64,000 nt of DNA, from the NCBI RefSeq assembly GCF_900107635.1, contig NZ_FNRD01000009.1, positions 62,001 through 126,000 on the forward strand, given 5' to 3'. Of the stretch, positions 8,439 to 16,131 are shown one piece after another (the stretch's first letter is position 1; each line of letters starts with the position of its first letter). Under the pieces are notes generated by a model, which saw only the letters and a program-made list of their open reading frames with translations, searched no databases and had not been told where the DNA came from. Source of the stretch: Flavobacterium gillisiae (GTDB lineage Bacteria; Bacteroidota; Bacteroidia; Flavobacteriales; Flavobacteriaceae). The translations under genes and the position numbers were made by a program.

Positions 8439-8873
8439 ATGAGAAGATTATTTTTATTAATTATTTTTTTTTCACATTTTATTTTTTCACAAACTAAAAA
8501 ATATTATACCCTAGAAAAACAAACTAAAAAATACCCTAAAATAGTTAGATATATATCCTTAAACAAAGGTGAAAAAATTATTCACGATTCAAATACAATT
8601 ATTTTTTATATTGACTATCAGACATTTAAGTACAACAAAAACATTCATAGAATAGATACTTGCTCTAGTTCTAAAATAAAGAAGATTAAAACAGTTACAG
8701 TTAGTCAATTAAGAAAAGATGAATTTAATGAACACTTGAATCTATCAAAAGAGAATGGTAGAAAAATTCCACTTTCATTGAGCCATTATAATTCTATAGT
8801 ATTTATAATAGAAAAACTGTCCTCAGAAAAATATATTATATATGAAGTTGATTGGATTTATCAAATTAGATAA
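8439..8873 (+). CDS. Small exported protein downstream of toxin-like lipoprotein
   Basis: A 144-residue protein starting with a signal peptide (MRRLFLLIIFFSHFIFSQ). The ATG at 8439 is chosen over the in-frame ATG at 8415 because the latter overlaps the previous gene and adds a hydrophilic extension before the signal. It begins one base after the stop of the lipoprotein frame, so the two are translationally coupled, as toxin-immunity pairs often are. The mature part is Lys/Tyr-rich and beta-like, with no named domain. In the same frame after its stop lies a short Cys/Asp-rich coding-like tail (8874-8945). Confidence 0.6.
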   Translation: MRRLFLLIIFFSHFIFSQTKKYYTLEKQTKKYPKIVRYISLNKGEKIIHDSNTIIFYIDYQTFKYNKNIHRIDTCSSSKIKKIKTVTVSQLRKDEFNEHLNLSKENGRKIPLSLSHYNSIVFIIEKLSSEKYIIYEVDWIYQIR

Positions 8874-8945
8874 AAGGTAACTATTCACCCGTGTGACGAT
8901 CCCATTCATGGTTGTGATAATGATACTTGCATAAAAAAAGCCTAA
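8874..8945 (+). other. In-frame coding-like tail after stop codon
   Basis: In the frame of the preceding gene, 23 codons follow its TAA before the next stop, containing HPCDDPIHGCDNDTCIKKA. The Cys/Asp/His spacing looks like the end of a protein rather than random AT-rich spacer. It may be another leftover C-terminal tip brought in by recombination. Short and uncertain. Confidence 0.3.
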
Positions 8946-8961
8946 CTGATTTGTTAGGCTT
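8938..8961. terminator. Inverted repeat, terminator-like
   Basis: A perfect 9-bp stem AAGCCTAAC / GTTAGGCTT with a 6-base loop, next to A7 at 8933-8939. Read on the minus strand it has the T-run of an intrinsic terminator. On the plus strand it could still end transcription of the gene at 8439. Confidence 0.5.
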
Positions 8962-9039
8962 GATTGTAATATCTTATTTAGTGTGCTGGATATTTTTATT
9001 AAAAGATGAAACAAGTACTAGTCACAAGACTTCCGTGAG

Positions 9040-9278
9040 TCCCGCTGGCGCTCGTTTGTTTCCTCGTTCTGGTACTTGCCTGCGGCGAGTACCTACCTAT
9101 ATTGAAAAGACAAATTGTAGCATTTGCAACTCGGATAATTAAAACAAAGTAAGGTATAAAAGTGTGTTTTTTTAACCTGAAATGTAAGTAAAAGTCAATG
9201 ACTCGGTAAATGTTGAACCATAGTGGTAAATGAGTCGCGTTATGAACGCAATATTTAGTGCTAAAAAGTAAGTAGGTA
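9040..9278. repeat. 240-bp direct repeat, copy A
   Basis: This begins with CCCGCTGGCGCTCGTTTGT and ends with AGTAAGTAGGTA. It is almost identical to 10062-10302. Inside is a small palindrome (GGTACT ... AGTACC). No convincing reading frame spans both copies, so it appears noncoding. Each copy immediately precedes a toxin-tip fragment and an immunity-like gene. Confidence 0.85.
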
Positions 9279-9298
9279 GTTTCGCTGTGAAATTCCCC

Positions 9299-9415
9299 GT
9301 GGGTACAATTGAAAGGAAACGAATTGAAAACAGATACGCATGTGAACAATCTGGAAGAAGCATAGACGCTGATACTACTAACGAACAGAATCCAATAGGA
9401 AAACCGTGTAATTAA
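9299..9415 (+). pseudogene. Orphan toxin tip A (C-terminal fragment)
   Basis: A 38-codon open segment with no proper start. Its end, NEQNPIGKPCN, and the earlier KRIENR match tip B at 10332-10481 (GRIENR, DQNPIGKPYK). Conservation at protein level in frame, ending 10 bases before an immunity-like gene, is what one expects for the displaced C-terminus of a polymorphic toxin whose body is elsewhere or lost. The toxin activity cannot be assigned from so short a piece. Confidence 0.55.
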
Positions 9416-9425
9416 TAATCATATC

Positions 9426-10061
9426 ATGAGAAACACAATAATTTACATCCTCATAAGTTTCATCTATATTAATGCCTTTTCACAGACTAAAAATGATTTA
9501 GAATGCGAGAAAAAAGAAAAATTTGAAGCAGTTAATAATTATTTATCATCCGTAATTAAGGATAAAAATAAAGAGATTATTATTGTTAAGAAAAAAACAA
9601 ACGTAAGTGAAATTCTAAGGTTATTCAAAGGCAATATAATCAAAGATAATTTAGGTTATTTTGTTGAACGGGATGGAGGCGCTCCCGAACCATTATATAA
9701 TGAAAAAGACTTTGAAATCATGAAAAAAAAATATCAAGATCAAACTTCGACTTATAAACGAGAAAATTTTACAAATACACTTTGGGATCCTGAAGATTTC
9801 ACTTACAATAAAATCATTTTTGAAAATTGGGAAGATGTATACTTAAAAATGCAAAAAGTACTTTACCCTAGAGAACCCGTGATTCAAATTTTTACTCTAT
9901 CAGAGCCTATTTATTATAAGAGTAAACAATATCTTGTCATTCAAATTTCTATTGGTGATACAAACTCTTCAGGCTTCCCATCGCGGCTAATTGCAATAAT
10001 GAAAAAAATAAAAGGAAAATGGATTATAGTCAATGAAACAAGGGATTATATAATGAATTAA
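9426..10061 (+). CDS. Putative secreted immunity protein, family paralogue 2
   Basis: A 211-residue exported protein with signal peptide MRNTIIYILISFIYINAFSQ. The C-terminal region (LSEPIYYKSKQYLVIQISIG, then AIMKKIKGKWIIVNETRDY) aligns with the proteins at 5938 and 10489. The mid-region carries KYQDQTSTYKRENF where paralogue 1 has TYANDTIIKYWKK. The ATG is 10 bases after orphan toxin tip A, the position of an immunity gene in a toxin cassette. No catalytic motif is visible. An immunity function is inferred from position and family, not shown. The stop codon abuts repeat copy B. Confidence 0.6.
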   Translation: MRNTIIYILISFIYINAFSQTKNDLECEKKEKFEAVNNYLSSVIKDKNKEIIIVKKKTNVSEILRLFKGNIIKDNLGYFVERDGGAPEPLYNEKDFEIMKKKYQDQTSTYKRENFTNTLWDPEDFTYNKIIFENWEDVYLKMQKVLYPREPVIQIFTLSEPIYYKSKQYLVIQISIGDTNSSGFPSRLIAIMKKIKGKWIIVNETRDYIMN

Positions 10062-10302
10062 TCCCGCTGGCGCTCGTTTGTCTTCTCGTTCTGGTACTTG
10101 CCTGCGGCGAGTACCTACATATATTGAAAAGACAAATTGTAGCATTTGCAACTCGGATAATTAAAACTAATTAAGGTATAAAAGTGTTTTTTTTTTAAAC
10201 CTGGAATGTAAGTAAAAGTCAATGACTCGGTAAATGTTGAACCATAGTGGTAAATGAGTCGCGTTATGAACGCAATATTTAGTGCTAAAAAGTAAGTAGG
10301 TA
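10062..10302. repeat. 240-bp direct repeat, copy B
   Basis: Near-identical to 9040-9278. It starts at the base following the stop codon of the preceding immunity-like gene, so the repeat boundary coincides with a gene boundary. It is followed by a CTCGTTGCAAACGAG inverted repeat and then toxin tip B. Confidence 0.85.
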
Positions 10303-10331
10303 CTCGTTGCAAACGAGCACCAGAGGGTTTA

Positions 10332-10481
10332 GTGGGTACATCTATTTATAAAAGAAATTATCAAAATGATCAAAACGACAAAAAATATGCTGCTCGAGGA
10401 AGAATTGAGAATAGAATTGTTGCAGAAGCATATAATAGCTCTAGAGGAGACCAAAATCCCATAGGAAAACCCTATAAATAA
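10332..10481 (+). pseudogene. Orphan toxin tip B (C-terminal fragment)
   Basis: A 49-codon open segment ending DQNPIGKPYK, with GRIENRIVAEAYNSS before it, homologous in frame to tip A. There is no start codon with a plausible upstream domain; the frame is closed just upstream inside the repeat. It ends 7 bases before the next immunity-like gene. It is best read as the last part of a polymorphic toxin C-terminal domain carried in a recombining cassette. Confidence 0.55.
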
Positions 10482-10488
10482 ATAAATC

Positions 10489-11073
10489 ATGAAAAATTAC
10501 CTATTATTTTCTCTAGTTGGATTTTTACTAATATCGTGTTCTACTACAAAATTAGAAAACGAAATCATTGAAAATTTTTTGAATGAAAAACATAAGAATG
10601 ATACAGAAAAGGTTTTTCTAATTAATAAAGCACTTTCTAAAAAATCAGCGTTATCAATTTACGAATATGCATACAACAGGAGGGACTTGACTTACTACTT
10701 AAGCCAGCCTTTAAAAGACAAGAACAATTGGCTACTTAATACCACTACTCTGATTCGCTTAAAAAAATTATATAATAAGGACACGATTACCTATTATTGG
10801 AAAAAAACAGATTTCGAAAACTTAAATGTTCCAATCATGGAATACCCTATGAATTTCACTGACAGTGAGGTTACAGAACACTTACAAGGATCTAGTAAAG
10901 GGTATATAATTAGCCGCCCAGTATTGTTTTCAAATAATAAAAACGCTCTTCTCTGTTTTAGTTCCTATTCGATTATTCTTGGTGGCTCATCTGGGAGACA
11001 GATATATATATTAAAGAAAATAAAAGGGAAGTGGATTGTTGAAGACGAATATTTTGATGGAGTTTATAACTAG
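10489..11073 (+). CDS. Lipoprotein, putative immunity-family paralogue 3
   Basis: A 194-residue lipoprotein: signal MKNYLLFSLVGFLLISCSTT with lipobox LISC at residues 14-17. It shares with paralogues 1 and 2 an N-terminal ENFLNEKHKND-type helix, a DTITYYWKKTDFENLNVP segment (compare NDTIIKYWKKADFKEYNF in paralogue 1) and the C-terminal YILKKIKGKWIVEDEYFDG. It lies 7 bases after toxin tip B. It is followed by the second copy of the 3' module and terminator. Immunity function is inferred from cassette position. Confidence 0.6.
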   Translation: MKNYLLFSLVGFLLISCSTTKLENEIIENFLNEKHKNDTEKVFLINKALSKKSALSIYEYAYNRRDLTYYLSQPLKDKNNWLLNTTTLIRLKKLYNKDTITYYWKKTDFENLNVPIMEYPMNFTDSEVTEHLQGSSKGYIISRPVLFSNNKNALLCFSSYSIILGGSSGRQIYILKKIKGKWIVEDEYFDGVYN

Positions 11074-11149
11074 ACTCCAACCCCGTAAAATAGATTTACA
11101 AAAAACAGTGACGAATAGGAAAAAGAGGAGTCATAATTCCATTTAAAAT

Positions 11150-11191
11150 AAAAAGTCGGTATTGAATCCTGAGGTTCGTTACCGACTTTTT
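11150..11191 (+). terminator. Rho-independent terminator, second copy of 3' module
   Basis: AAAAAGTCGGTA pairs with TACCGACTTTTT around a loop containing CCTGAGG. It matches the terminator at 7453-7494 with compensating G-U to Watson-Crick differences, and marks the end of the island. Confidence 0.8.
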
Positions 11192-11252
11192 ATTTTATTT
11201 TTATTTAGATTAAATATAAATAATTATTATATTTGTTTCAAACGATTGACTC

Positions 11253-11609
11253 ATGCAAGAAATGAAACAGATATATTATAATGATGCCGGTACTTCTTTC
11301 TACTGGAGAAAAGAGGACGAAGTATTAACTGATAAAGTCCAATTGATTTTTAGAGAAACTGGTTTTTATTTTAGCCGACATGAACTGAAATTATTTCAGT
11401 GTTGCATTCAAGAAAGTTATATTATTAATAACTGCTGTGATGATTGTGCCCTGAAAAATAAATGCCACAAATTTTTACTTAAAACACCTTGCTCTCAAAT
11501 TGATTTAGCCGTTTCCATGGAAGAGTTAAACTCGGTAAAAGACCTAGTAGAAGGTACTTTGTTTAAAATTAATCTAGATGATTATTTATACGGTGAGGGA
11601 ATGAATTAA
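11253..11609 (+). CDS. Cysteine-rich conserved hypothetical protein
   Basis: A 118-residue soluble protein with no signal peptide. Cysteines cluster in the middle (QCCIQESYIINNCCDDC, KNKCHKF, TPCSQ), which could bind metal. It has flanking segments of ordinary composition (VQLIFRETGFYFSRHELKLF). I do not recognise it with confidence. A TATATTTG -7-like element lies at 11228-11235, giving a leader of about 15 bases. Its last 4 bases overlap the convergent lpxH-like gene. Confidence 0.65.
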   Translation: MQEMKQIYYNDAGTSFYWRKEDEVLTDKVQLIFRETGFYFSRHELKLFQCCIQESYIINNCCDDCALKNKCHKFLLKTPCSQIDLAVSMEELNSVKDLVEGTLFKINLDDYLYGEGMN

Positions 11610-12364
11610 TTCTCATATTTTTTTATTTCGAAAGTTTCTCCATCGAAAACTCCATAAGTAAAATAGCTGATCCAGTCGCCCAGATTGACGTATTCTGAAT
11701 TTTCTCCTACACTCAATTTCATCGGCAAATGGCGGTGTCCAAAAATAAGGTAGTTGTAATGTTTGGTTTCCAATTTTCTTTTTGAATACAAAATCAACCA
11801 TTCGTTGTCTTCTCCAAGAAAGGTAACATCTTCGTCGCCGGATATCAATTTATTTTTTACAGAAAGATATTGTGCTAAACGGACTCCAATATCCGGATGT
11901 AGCCATCTAAAGAGCCATTTGGAGAAAGGATTGGTAAACACTTTTTTCATTCGTTTGTACCCCATATCACCAGGACCTTTTCCGTCTCCATGCCCAATAA
12001 GGAATGTTTTACCTCCAAAAGTAAATTCTTGATTATCATGAAACACCGGAATATTTAATTCTTTTTGGAAATAATCTTCCATCCATAAATCGTGATTCCC
12101 AACGAAGAAATAGATTGGAATTCCGCTGTCTCTAATTTCCGCTAATTTCCCTAAAACCCGAACAAATCCCTTTGGAACAACCGATTTATATTCGAACCAA
12201 AAATCAAACAAATCTCCTAACAGAAAAATCGCTTCGGCATCTTCTTTTACTTCATCAAGCCAAGCCACAAATCGCTTTTCTCTTGGTAAACTAAGTTCTG
12301 CCGTTGGCGCGCCGAAATGCTGATCGGAGGCAAAGTATATTTTTTTATTGTTGGCTAAATGCAT
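11606..12364 (-). CDS. lpxH: UDP-2,3-diacylglucosamine diphosphatase, LpxH-like
   Basis: A 252-residue calcineurin-like metallophosphoesterase. Metal-binding motifs are in order: FASDQHFGAP near residue 10, LLGDLFDFWFEY near 47, VGNHDLWMEDYF near 90, IGHGDGKGPGD near 122, and FGHRHLPMKL near 205. The spacing matches LpxH, which hydrolyses UDP-2,3-diacylglucosamine to lipid X at the inner membrane in lipid A synthesis. The assignment is to the LpxH/LpxH2-like family. Only queD lies in the same direction upstream. Confidence 0.85.
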   Translation of the reverse strand: MHLANNKKIYFASDQHFGAPTAELSLPREKRFVAWLDEVKEDAEAIFLLGDLFDFWFEYKSVVPKGFVRVLGKLAEIRDSGIPIYFFVGNHDLWMEDYFQKELNIPVFHDNQEFTFGGKTFLIGHGDGKGPGDMGYKRMKKVFTNPFSKWLFRWLHPDIGVRLAQYLSVKNKLISGDEDVTFLGEDNEWLILYSKRKLETKHYNYLIFGHRHLPMKLSVGENSEYVNLGDWISYFTYGVFDGETFEIKKYEN

Positions 12365-12387
12365 GAAGCTGAAGTATCAATTTTGAA

Positions 12388-12840
12388 TTACAAATTATCG
12401 CTGGCGTACCATTCGGCAAAAGACGAATCTGTTTCTTGCAATTTTAAAGAAAAAAGTCTTATGTCTGCTGGTAATCTACCAATTATTCGTTGGGCAAAAT
12501 CAATTACCATATTTTCGCTTGTAGGTTGGTAATCTACCAAAATAACATGATGCCCTCTGTTCTTTAATTCGTGCGCCAATTCCACATGAGGAGTAGTTTC
12601 ATTAAAAACGGTGGCATGATCAAACTGATCTACAATCTCTTCTTTTACAATTTTTTTTAAGTCGGTAAAATCAATCACCATTCCAAACTTTACGTCATTA
12701 CGGTTCTCGATAGGACTCCCAATAACGGTTACAGACAACTTATAACTATGTCCGTGAACATTTTTACATTTGCCATCATACCCATAAAGCGCATGACCGG
12801 TTTCGAAACTAAATTTTTTTGTAATTCTGATATTGCTCAT
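12388..12840 (-). CDS. queD: 6-carboxy-5,6,7,8-tetrahydropterin synthase
   Basis: A 150-residue QueD/6-pyruvoyl-tetrahydropterin synthase homologue, which makes 6-carboxytetrahydropterin from 7,8-dihydroneopterin triphosphate for queuosine synthesis. Zinc histidines are visible in FSFETGHALYGYDGKCKNVH and in the following GHSY. The catalytic Cys is in DGKCKNVHGH, the conserved MVIDFTDLK segment is present, DHATVFN carries the catalytic Asp-His, and the end has LKLQETDSSFAEWY. It lies 23 bases upstream of the lpxH-like gene on the same strand. Confidence 0.9.
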   Translation of the reverse strand: MSNIRITKKFSFETGHALYGYDGKCKNVHGHSYKLSVTVIGSPIENRNDVKFGMVIDFTDLKKIVKEEIVDQFDHATVFNETTPHVELAHELKNRGHHVILVDYQPTSENMVIDFAQRIIGRLPADIRLFSLKLQETDSSFAEWYASDNL

Positions 12841-12875
12841 TTCCGTATAATTTTGGTTGCAAATTTAGTGAAAAA

Positions 12876-13049
12876 TTAACCGTTTTTGTCTCTTTTTTTT
12901 GCAGAAGCATACATCCAATAAGCTAGTCCCACCAAAACAACAAATGGAATAAAGGAACCAATAATCACTCCTATCTGATAACTACTGTCAGTCGCATCTT
13001 TTATTTTTTCGGCTATATTTACTTGTTGTACAAGAGCTGTAATTCTCAT
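12876..13049 (-). CDS. Small single-pass membrane protein, 57 residues
   Basis: An open frame of 57 codons with ATG at 13049 and TAA at 12876. It has an amphipathic start (MRITALVQQVNIAEKIKDAT), one strong hydrophobic helix (VIIGSFIPFVVLVGLAYWMY) and a basic C-terminus (KKRDKNG). The basic end after the helix predicts a cytosolic C-terminus. It sits 6 bases downstream of the enoyl-CoA hydratase gene on the same strand, so it is probably cotranscribed. I know no family name. The composition and topology make it more likely a real small membrane protein than a chance frame. Confidence 0.6.
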   Translation of the reverse strand: MRITALVQQVNIAEKIKDATDSSYQIGVIIGSFIPFVVLVGLAYWMYASAKKRDKNG

Positions 13050-13055
13050 TTCCTA

Positions 13056-13823
13056 TTATTTTTTAAATTGACCTAGAGCCTTTTTGGTAAAATCAGATAA
13101 TACCAATTCACCTGATATCGCGGCTCTCTCCAGCAGTAATACATCCCAGTCTTCTGTTCCTTCCCAAATTATCTTTTTCATTTGCGCTAAAGCTTCTGGA
13201 TTATAAGAAGCTAACTTTGTAGTAAAATGAGCGATATCAATATCTAATTCTACCTGATTTTCCAATACTTTGGCGTAAAGCCCTTTATCTTGCGCCCAAT
13301 CTGTATCTTTCCACTCGGTAGCCGCAAGCGTCATCTCTGTCATTGCTGTTTTACCAATTTTTCGACTTACCGCAGGCTCAATCACAAATGGACCAATCCC
13401 GATAGCAAGTTCCGAAAGTTTGATACTACTATCAATGGTCGCAAAAGCGTAATCACAGGCCGCGGCAATACCTACACCACCTCCAACTGCTTTCCCGTGA
13501 ATGCGCCCTACTATTATTTTAGAACACTTTCGCATGGCATTTATTAAATTAGCAAACCCAGAGAAAAACAGCGTTCCTTCCTCCTGATTAGATACTGCCA
13601 AAAGTTCGTCAAAAGAAGCTCCGGCACAAAAAGCACCTGCCCCTTCGCTTCGCAGAACAATCACAGAAACACTGGAATTAGTACTCAGCTGGTTTAACTC
13701 TGCTGTTAATTCGTTTAACAATTGCCTTGGAAAAGAATTACTTGCCGGATGACCAAATTGCACCGTTGCAATATTATCTTTAATTATCGTAGTGAGTGAA
13801 CCGGAGTTATTTGATGCAGTCAT
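13056..13823 (-). CDS. Enoyl-CoA hydratase/isomerase family protein
   Basis: A 255-residue crotonase-fold protein. The oxyanion-hole segments are visible: SEGAGAFCAGASFDELL near residue 60 (A-G-A-S/D-F form) and KAVGGGVGIAAACDYAFA near 112, followed by KLSELAIGIGPF, where the catalytic Glu of hydratases usually lies (SELAIG). It probably acts on an acyl-CoA in beta-oxidation or aromatic-acid breakdown. The exact substrate is not determinable, and no other beta-oxidation gene is adjacent. Confidence 0.85.
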   Translation of the reverse strand: MTASNNSGSLTTIIKDNIATVQFGHPASNSFPRQLLNELTAELNQLSTNSSVSVIVLRSEGAGAFCAGASFDELLAVSNQEEGTLFFSGFANLINAMRKCSKIIVGRIHGKAVGGGVGIAAACDYAFATIDSSIKLSELAIGIGPFVIEPAVSRKIGKTAMTEMTLAATEWKDTDWAQDKGLYAKVLENQVELDIDIAHFTTKLASYNPEALAQMKKIIWEGTEDWDVLLLERAAISGELVLSDFTKKALGQFKK

Positions 13824-13925
13824 TTTTATTTTTTATTGTAAAGTTAAAATTATTATGAAGAATGTCACCCTTTTATCAGAACAGAAAGTTGTTTTTTTAT
13901 TTGTCTTTTGAATGTAAAATAATGT

Positions 13926-13933
13926 TATATTTG
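13926..13933 (+). promoter_or_regulatory. -7 promoter element for tRNA-Ala
   Basis: TATATTTG matches TAnnTTTG and lies 10 bases before the tRNA 5' end. A TTTTG lies 15-22 bases upstream, not ideally spaced. Confidence 0.5.
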
Positions 13934-13943
13934 CGAAAGAATT

Positions 13944-14017
13944 GGGGGATTAGCTCATTTGGCTAGAGTGCTTGCCTGGCAGGCAAGAGGTGATCGGTTC
14001 GAATCCGATATTCTCCA
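13944..14017 (+). tRNA. tRNA-Ala (anticodon GGC)
   Basis: A complete cloverleaf. Acceptor GGGGGAT pairs with ATTCTCC (G-U allowed), D-stem GCTC/GAGT, anticodon stem CTTGC/GCAAG around the loop CTGGCAG (anticodon GGC, reading GCC), T-arm with GGTTCGAATCC, discriminator A. CCA is not encoded. Confidence 0.95.
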
Positions 14018-14025
14018 CAAAACAC

Positions 14026-14055
14026 AAACTCAAGTCAGACGGCTTGAGTTTTTTT
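14026..14055 (+). terminator. Terminator of tRNA-Ala
   Basis: ACTCAAG and CTTGAGT form a 7-bp stem with an 8-base loop, followed by T7. Confidence 0.85.
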
Positions 14056-14066
14056 ATTTTAGAGCT

Positions 14067-14320
14067 ATGTTTTACACTTATATTATTTTCTCTAAAACTT
14101 AAATAAGTACTACACTGGTTCTTGTGAAAACATTGAAACTAGGCTTAATGACCATTTAAATAGCAGAAGTAAATTTACCAAAACCGCCAAAGATTGGATA
14201 CTTGTTTACTTTGAAACGTTTGACTCCCGGTCGTTAGCTATAAAAAGAGAAATGGAAATTAAAAAAAAGAAAAGCAGAAAACATATTGAATTTTTAATAT
14301 CACAGAACTCAATTGACTAG
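14067..14320 (+). pseudogene. GIY-YIG nuclease family gene broken by 1-nt frameshift
   Basis: The ATG at 14067 opens with MFYTYIIFSKT, a GIY-YIG-type start, and stops at once. In the next frame comes LNKYYTGSCENIETRLNDHL, then KFTKTAKDWILVYFETFDSR and SLAIKREMEIKKKKSRKHIE to the TAG at 14318. Together they match the UPF0213/UvrC-like single-domain GIY-YIG nucleases (YIY ... YYTGS, R, H, E). Adding one T near 14100 restores an 84-residue protein. It lies directly after a tRNA, a common landing area for acquired genes. A sequencing error remains possible. Confidence 0.75.
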
Positions 14321-14354
14321 ATTGCCTCGACGGATGTATTCATAAAAACAACTT

Positions 14355-14391
14355 AAAAAAGGCTGCCTCAAAAAATTGAGACAGCCTTTTT
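14355..14391. terminator. Bidirectional terminator
   Basis: AAAAAAGGCTG-C-CTCAA pairs with TTGAG-A-CAGCCTTTTT. It lies between the broken GIY-YIG gene and the convergent aldehyde dehydrogenase and can serve both strands. Confidence 0.8.
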
Positions 14392-14416
14392 ATTTATGAA
14401 TTAACAATGCTCTTAA

Positions 14417-15919
14417 TTAAAAGAATCCCATTGGTTTTTTGTCGTAAGAGATCAACATGTTTTTTACAACACGGTAATGATCCAATGCCATTTTATGGTT
14501 TTCACGACCAAATCCTGATTCTTTTACTCCACCAAACGGAGCGTGAGCAGGATAAGTATGATATTGGTTTACCCAAACTCTACCCGCTTGAATAGCACGT
14601 GGAACTTGGAATAATTCGTGAGCATCACGAGACCAAACACCAGCCCCTAATCCGTAAGGAGTATCATTTGCAATAGCAATAGCTTCTTCAGTAGAACTAA
14701 ATGTAGTTAAGGCTACAACTGGCCCAAAAATTTCTTCTTGGAAAACACGCATGTTGTTTGTTCCTTTTAATACTGTTGGTTGGATGTAATATCCTTCAGA
14801 AATTTCTCCTTCATAGTTACCAGCGTCTCCACCAGCTAATACTTCAGCACCTTCTTCTTTACCAATTTTGATATAGTCAAGAATTTTTTCGTACTGTGGT
14901 TTAGAAACTTGAGAACCAATCATTGTTTCAGGATCTAATGGATTACCTGTTTTTATCGCTTTTAAACGCTCTTGCATTCTTTCGATAAAACGATCAGCAA
15001 TATCTTCGTGTACTAATATACGAGTTGGAGCTGTACAAATTTCACCTTGATTAAGAGCAAACATTAACGCTCCTTCGATTGCTTTGCTAAAGAAATCATC
15101 GTCGTGATCTGCTACTGATGGGAAGAAAATGTTTGGAGATTTTCCACCTAATTCCATTGTTACTGGAATAATGTTCTCAGCTGCATTGTGCAATACTTTA
15201 CGTCCTGTTTCTGTTGAACCAGTAAATGAAAGTTTAGCAATGCGCTTAGATGTTGCTAAAGCGGCACCCGCTTCTGCTCCAAAACCAGTTACGATGTTTA
15301 ATACACCTGCAGGTAAAACATCGCCTATCAATTCCATTAGCATGATAACACTTGTAGGAGTTTGTTCGGCTGGTTTAACAACTGCAGTACAACCGGCTGC
15401 TAAAGCTGGAGCAATTTTCCAAGCTAGCATTAACATTGGAAAGTTCCAAGGAATGATTTCTCCAACAACTCCAATAGGTTCATGCAATACGATACTAACT
15501 GTGTTTTTATCATGCTCAGAGATACTTCCTTCGTCTGCGCGGATAACTCCTGCAAAATAACGGAAGTGATCAATACAATAAGGAATATCTGCTGCTCTTG
15601 ATTCACGGATTGGTTTACCGTTATCAATTGTTTCTAAAGTTGCAAGGTATTCGAAGTTGTCTTCCATTACTTGTGCAATTTTTAATAACATATTGCTACG
15701 CTCTGTTGCAGATGAAGTACTCCAAGAAGGAAACGCTTCGTGTGCTGCGTCTAAAGCTAAGTCTATATCTTCTTGTGTAGAACGAGCTGCTTGAGTAAAT
15801 ACTTTTCCGTCTACTGGCGATACGTTATCGAAGTATTGCCCTTTTACAGGAGCTACGAATTTACCGCCAATAAAATTCCCGTATCTTTCTTTGAATACAG
15901 GTTTAGTTACATTTGCCAT
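14417..15919 (-). CDS. NAD(P)-dependent aldehyde dehydrogenase, ExaC/AldB-like
   Basis: A 500-residue aldehyde dehydrogenase. NAD-binding and catalytic motifs are present: [14 protein letters not shown] near residue 160, [13 protein letters not shown] near 240, the catalytic Glu in [14 protein letters not shown] near 265, and the catalytic Cys in [12 protein letters not shown] near 302. The C-terminus has [20 protein letters not shown] and the [13 protein letters not shown] ending of the acetaldehyde/ExaC-like group. It oxidises an aldehyde to the acid in the cytoplasm; acetaldehyde or another small aldehyde is likely. An AraC regulator lies 213 bases upstream on the same strand and may control it. 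Confidence 0.92.
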   Translation of the reverse strand: MANVTKPVFKERYGNFIGGKFVAPVKGQYFDNVSPVDGKVFTQAARSTQEDIDLALDAAHEAFPSWSTSSATERSNMLLKIAQVMEDNFEYLATLETIDNGKPIRESRAADIPYCIDHFRYFAGVIRADEGSISEHDKNTVSIVLHEPIGVVGEIIPWNFPMLMLAWKIAPALAAGCTAVVKPAEQTPTSVIMLMELIGDVLPAGVLNIVTGFGAEAGAALATSKRIAKLSFTGSTETGRKVLHNAAENIIPVTMELGGKSPNIFFPSVADHDDDFFSKAIEGALMFALNQGEICTAPTRILVHEDIADRFIERMQERLKAIKTGNPLDPETMIGSQVSKPQYEKILDYIKIGKEEGAEVLAGGDAGNYEGEISEGYYIQPTVLKGTNNMRVFQEEIFGPVVALTTFSSTEEAIAIANDTPYGLGAGVWSRDAHELFQVPRAIQAGRVWVNQYHTYPAHAPFGGVKESGFGRENHKMALDHYRVVKNMLISYDKKPMGFF

Positions 15920-16131
15920 AATTATTTGTTTTAAATTTTTAGATGTAATTCTTAAAAATTGCTTCTTATTAATTACACTGCAAATTTATGGCAGCAGTTC
16001 ACTTATCAAGTTATTGATTCAGTTCAATAACTTATGAAAAACGTTCAATGTTGTTTTCGTTAAAATAAATAAGGGTCTAAAAACTAATAACCAATTGTTT
16101 TTAAGCGTTTTATGTTATTTTATAATTACTT

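Noticed and set aside
8927..9142. Plus-strand frame of 71 codons entering repeat copy A
   Set aside because: It mixes spacer, terminator-like hairpin and repeat, and does not continue in copy B.
8999..9363. Open frames of 63-116 codons on the minus strand across repeat copy A
   Set aside because: They consist mostly of repeat DNA. The matching frame in copy B is shorter and altered, and there is no domain-like composition. They are shadows of a noncoding repeat.
9040..10302. CRISPR array
   Set aside because: The repeats are 240 bp, only two, and separated by genes. No short regular repeat-spacer pattern is present anywhere in the window.
5815..11250. Prophage or integrative element
   Set aside because: No integrase, transposase, phage structural gene or att-like pair is visible. 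The repeats and small exported proteins fit a toxin-cassette island better.
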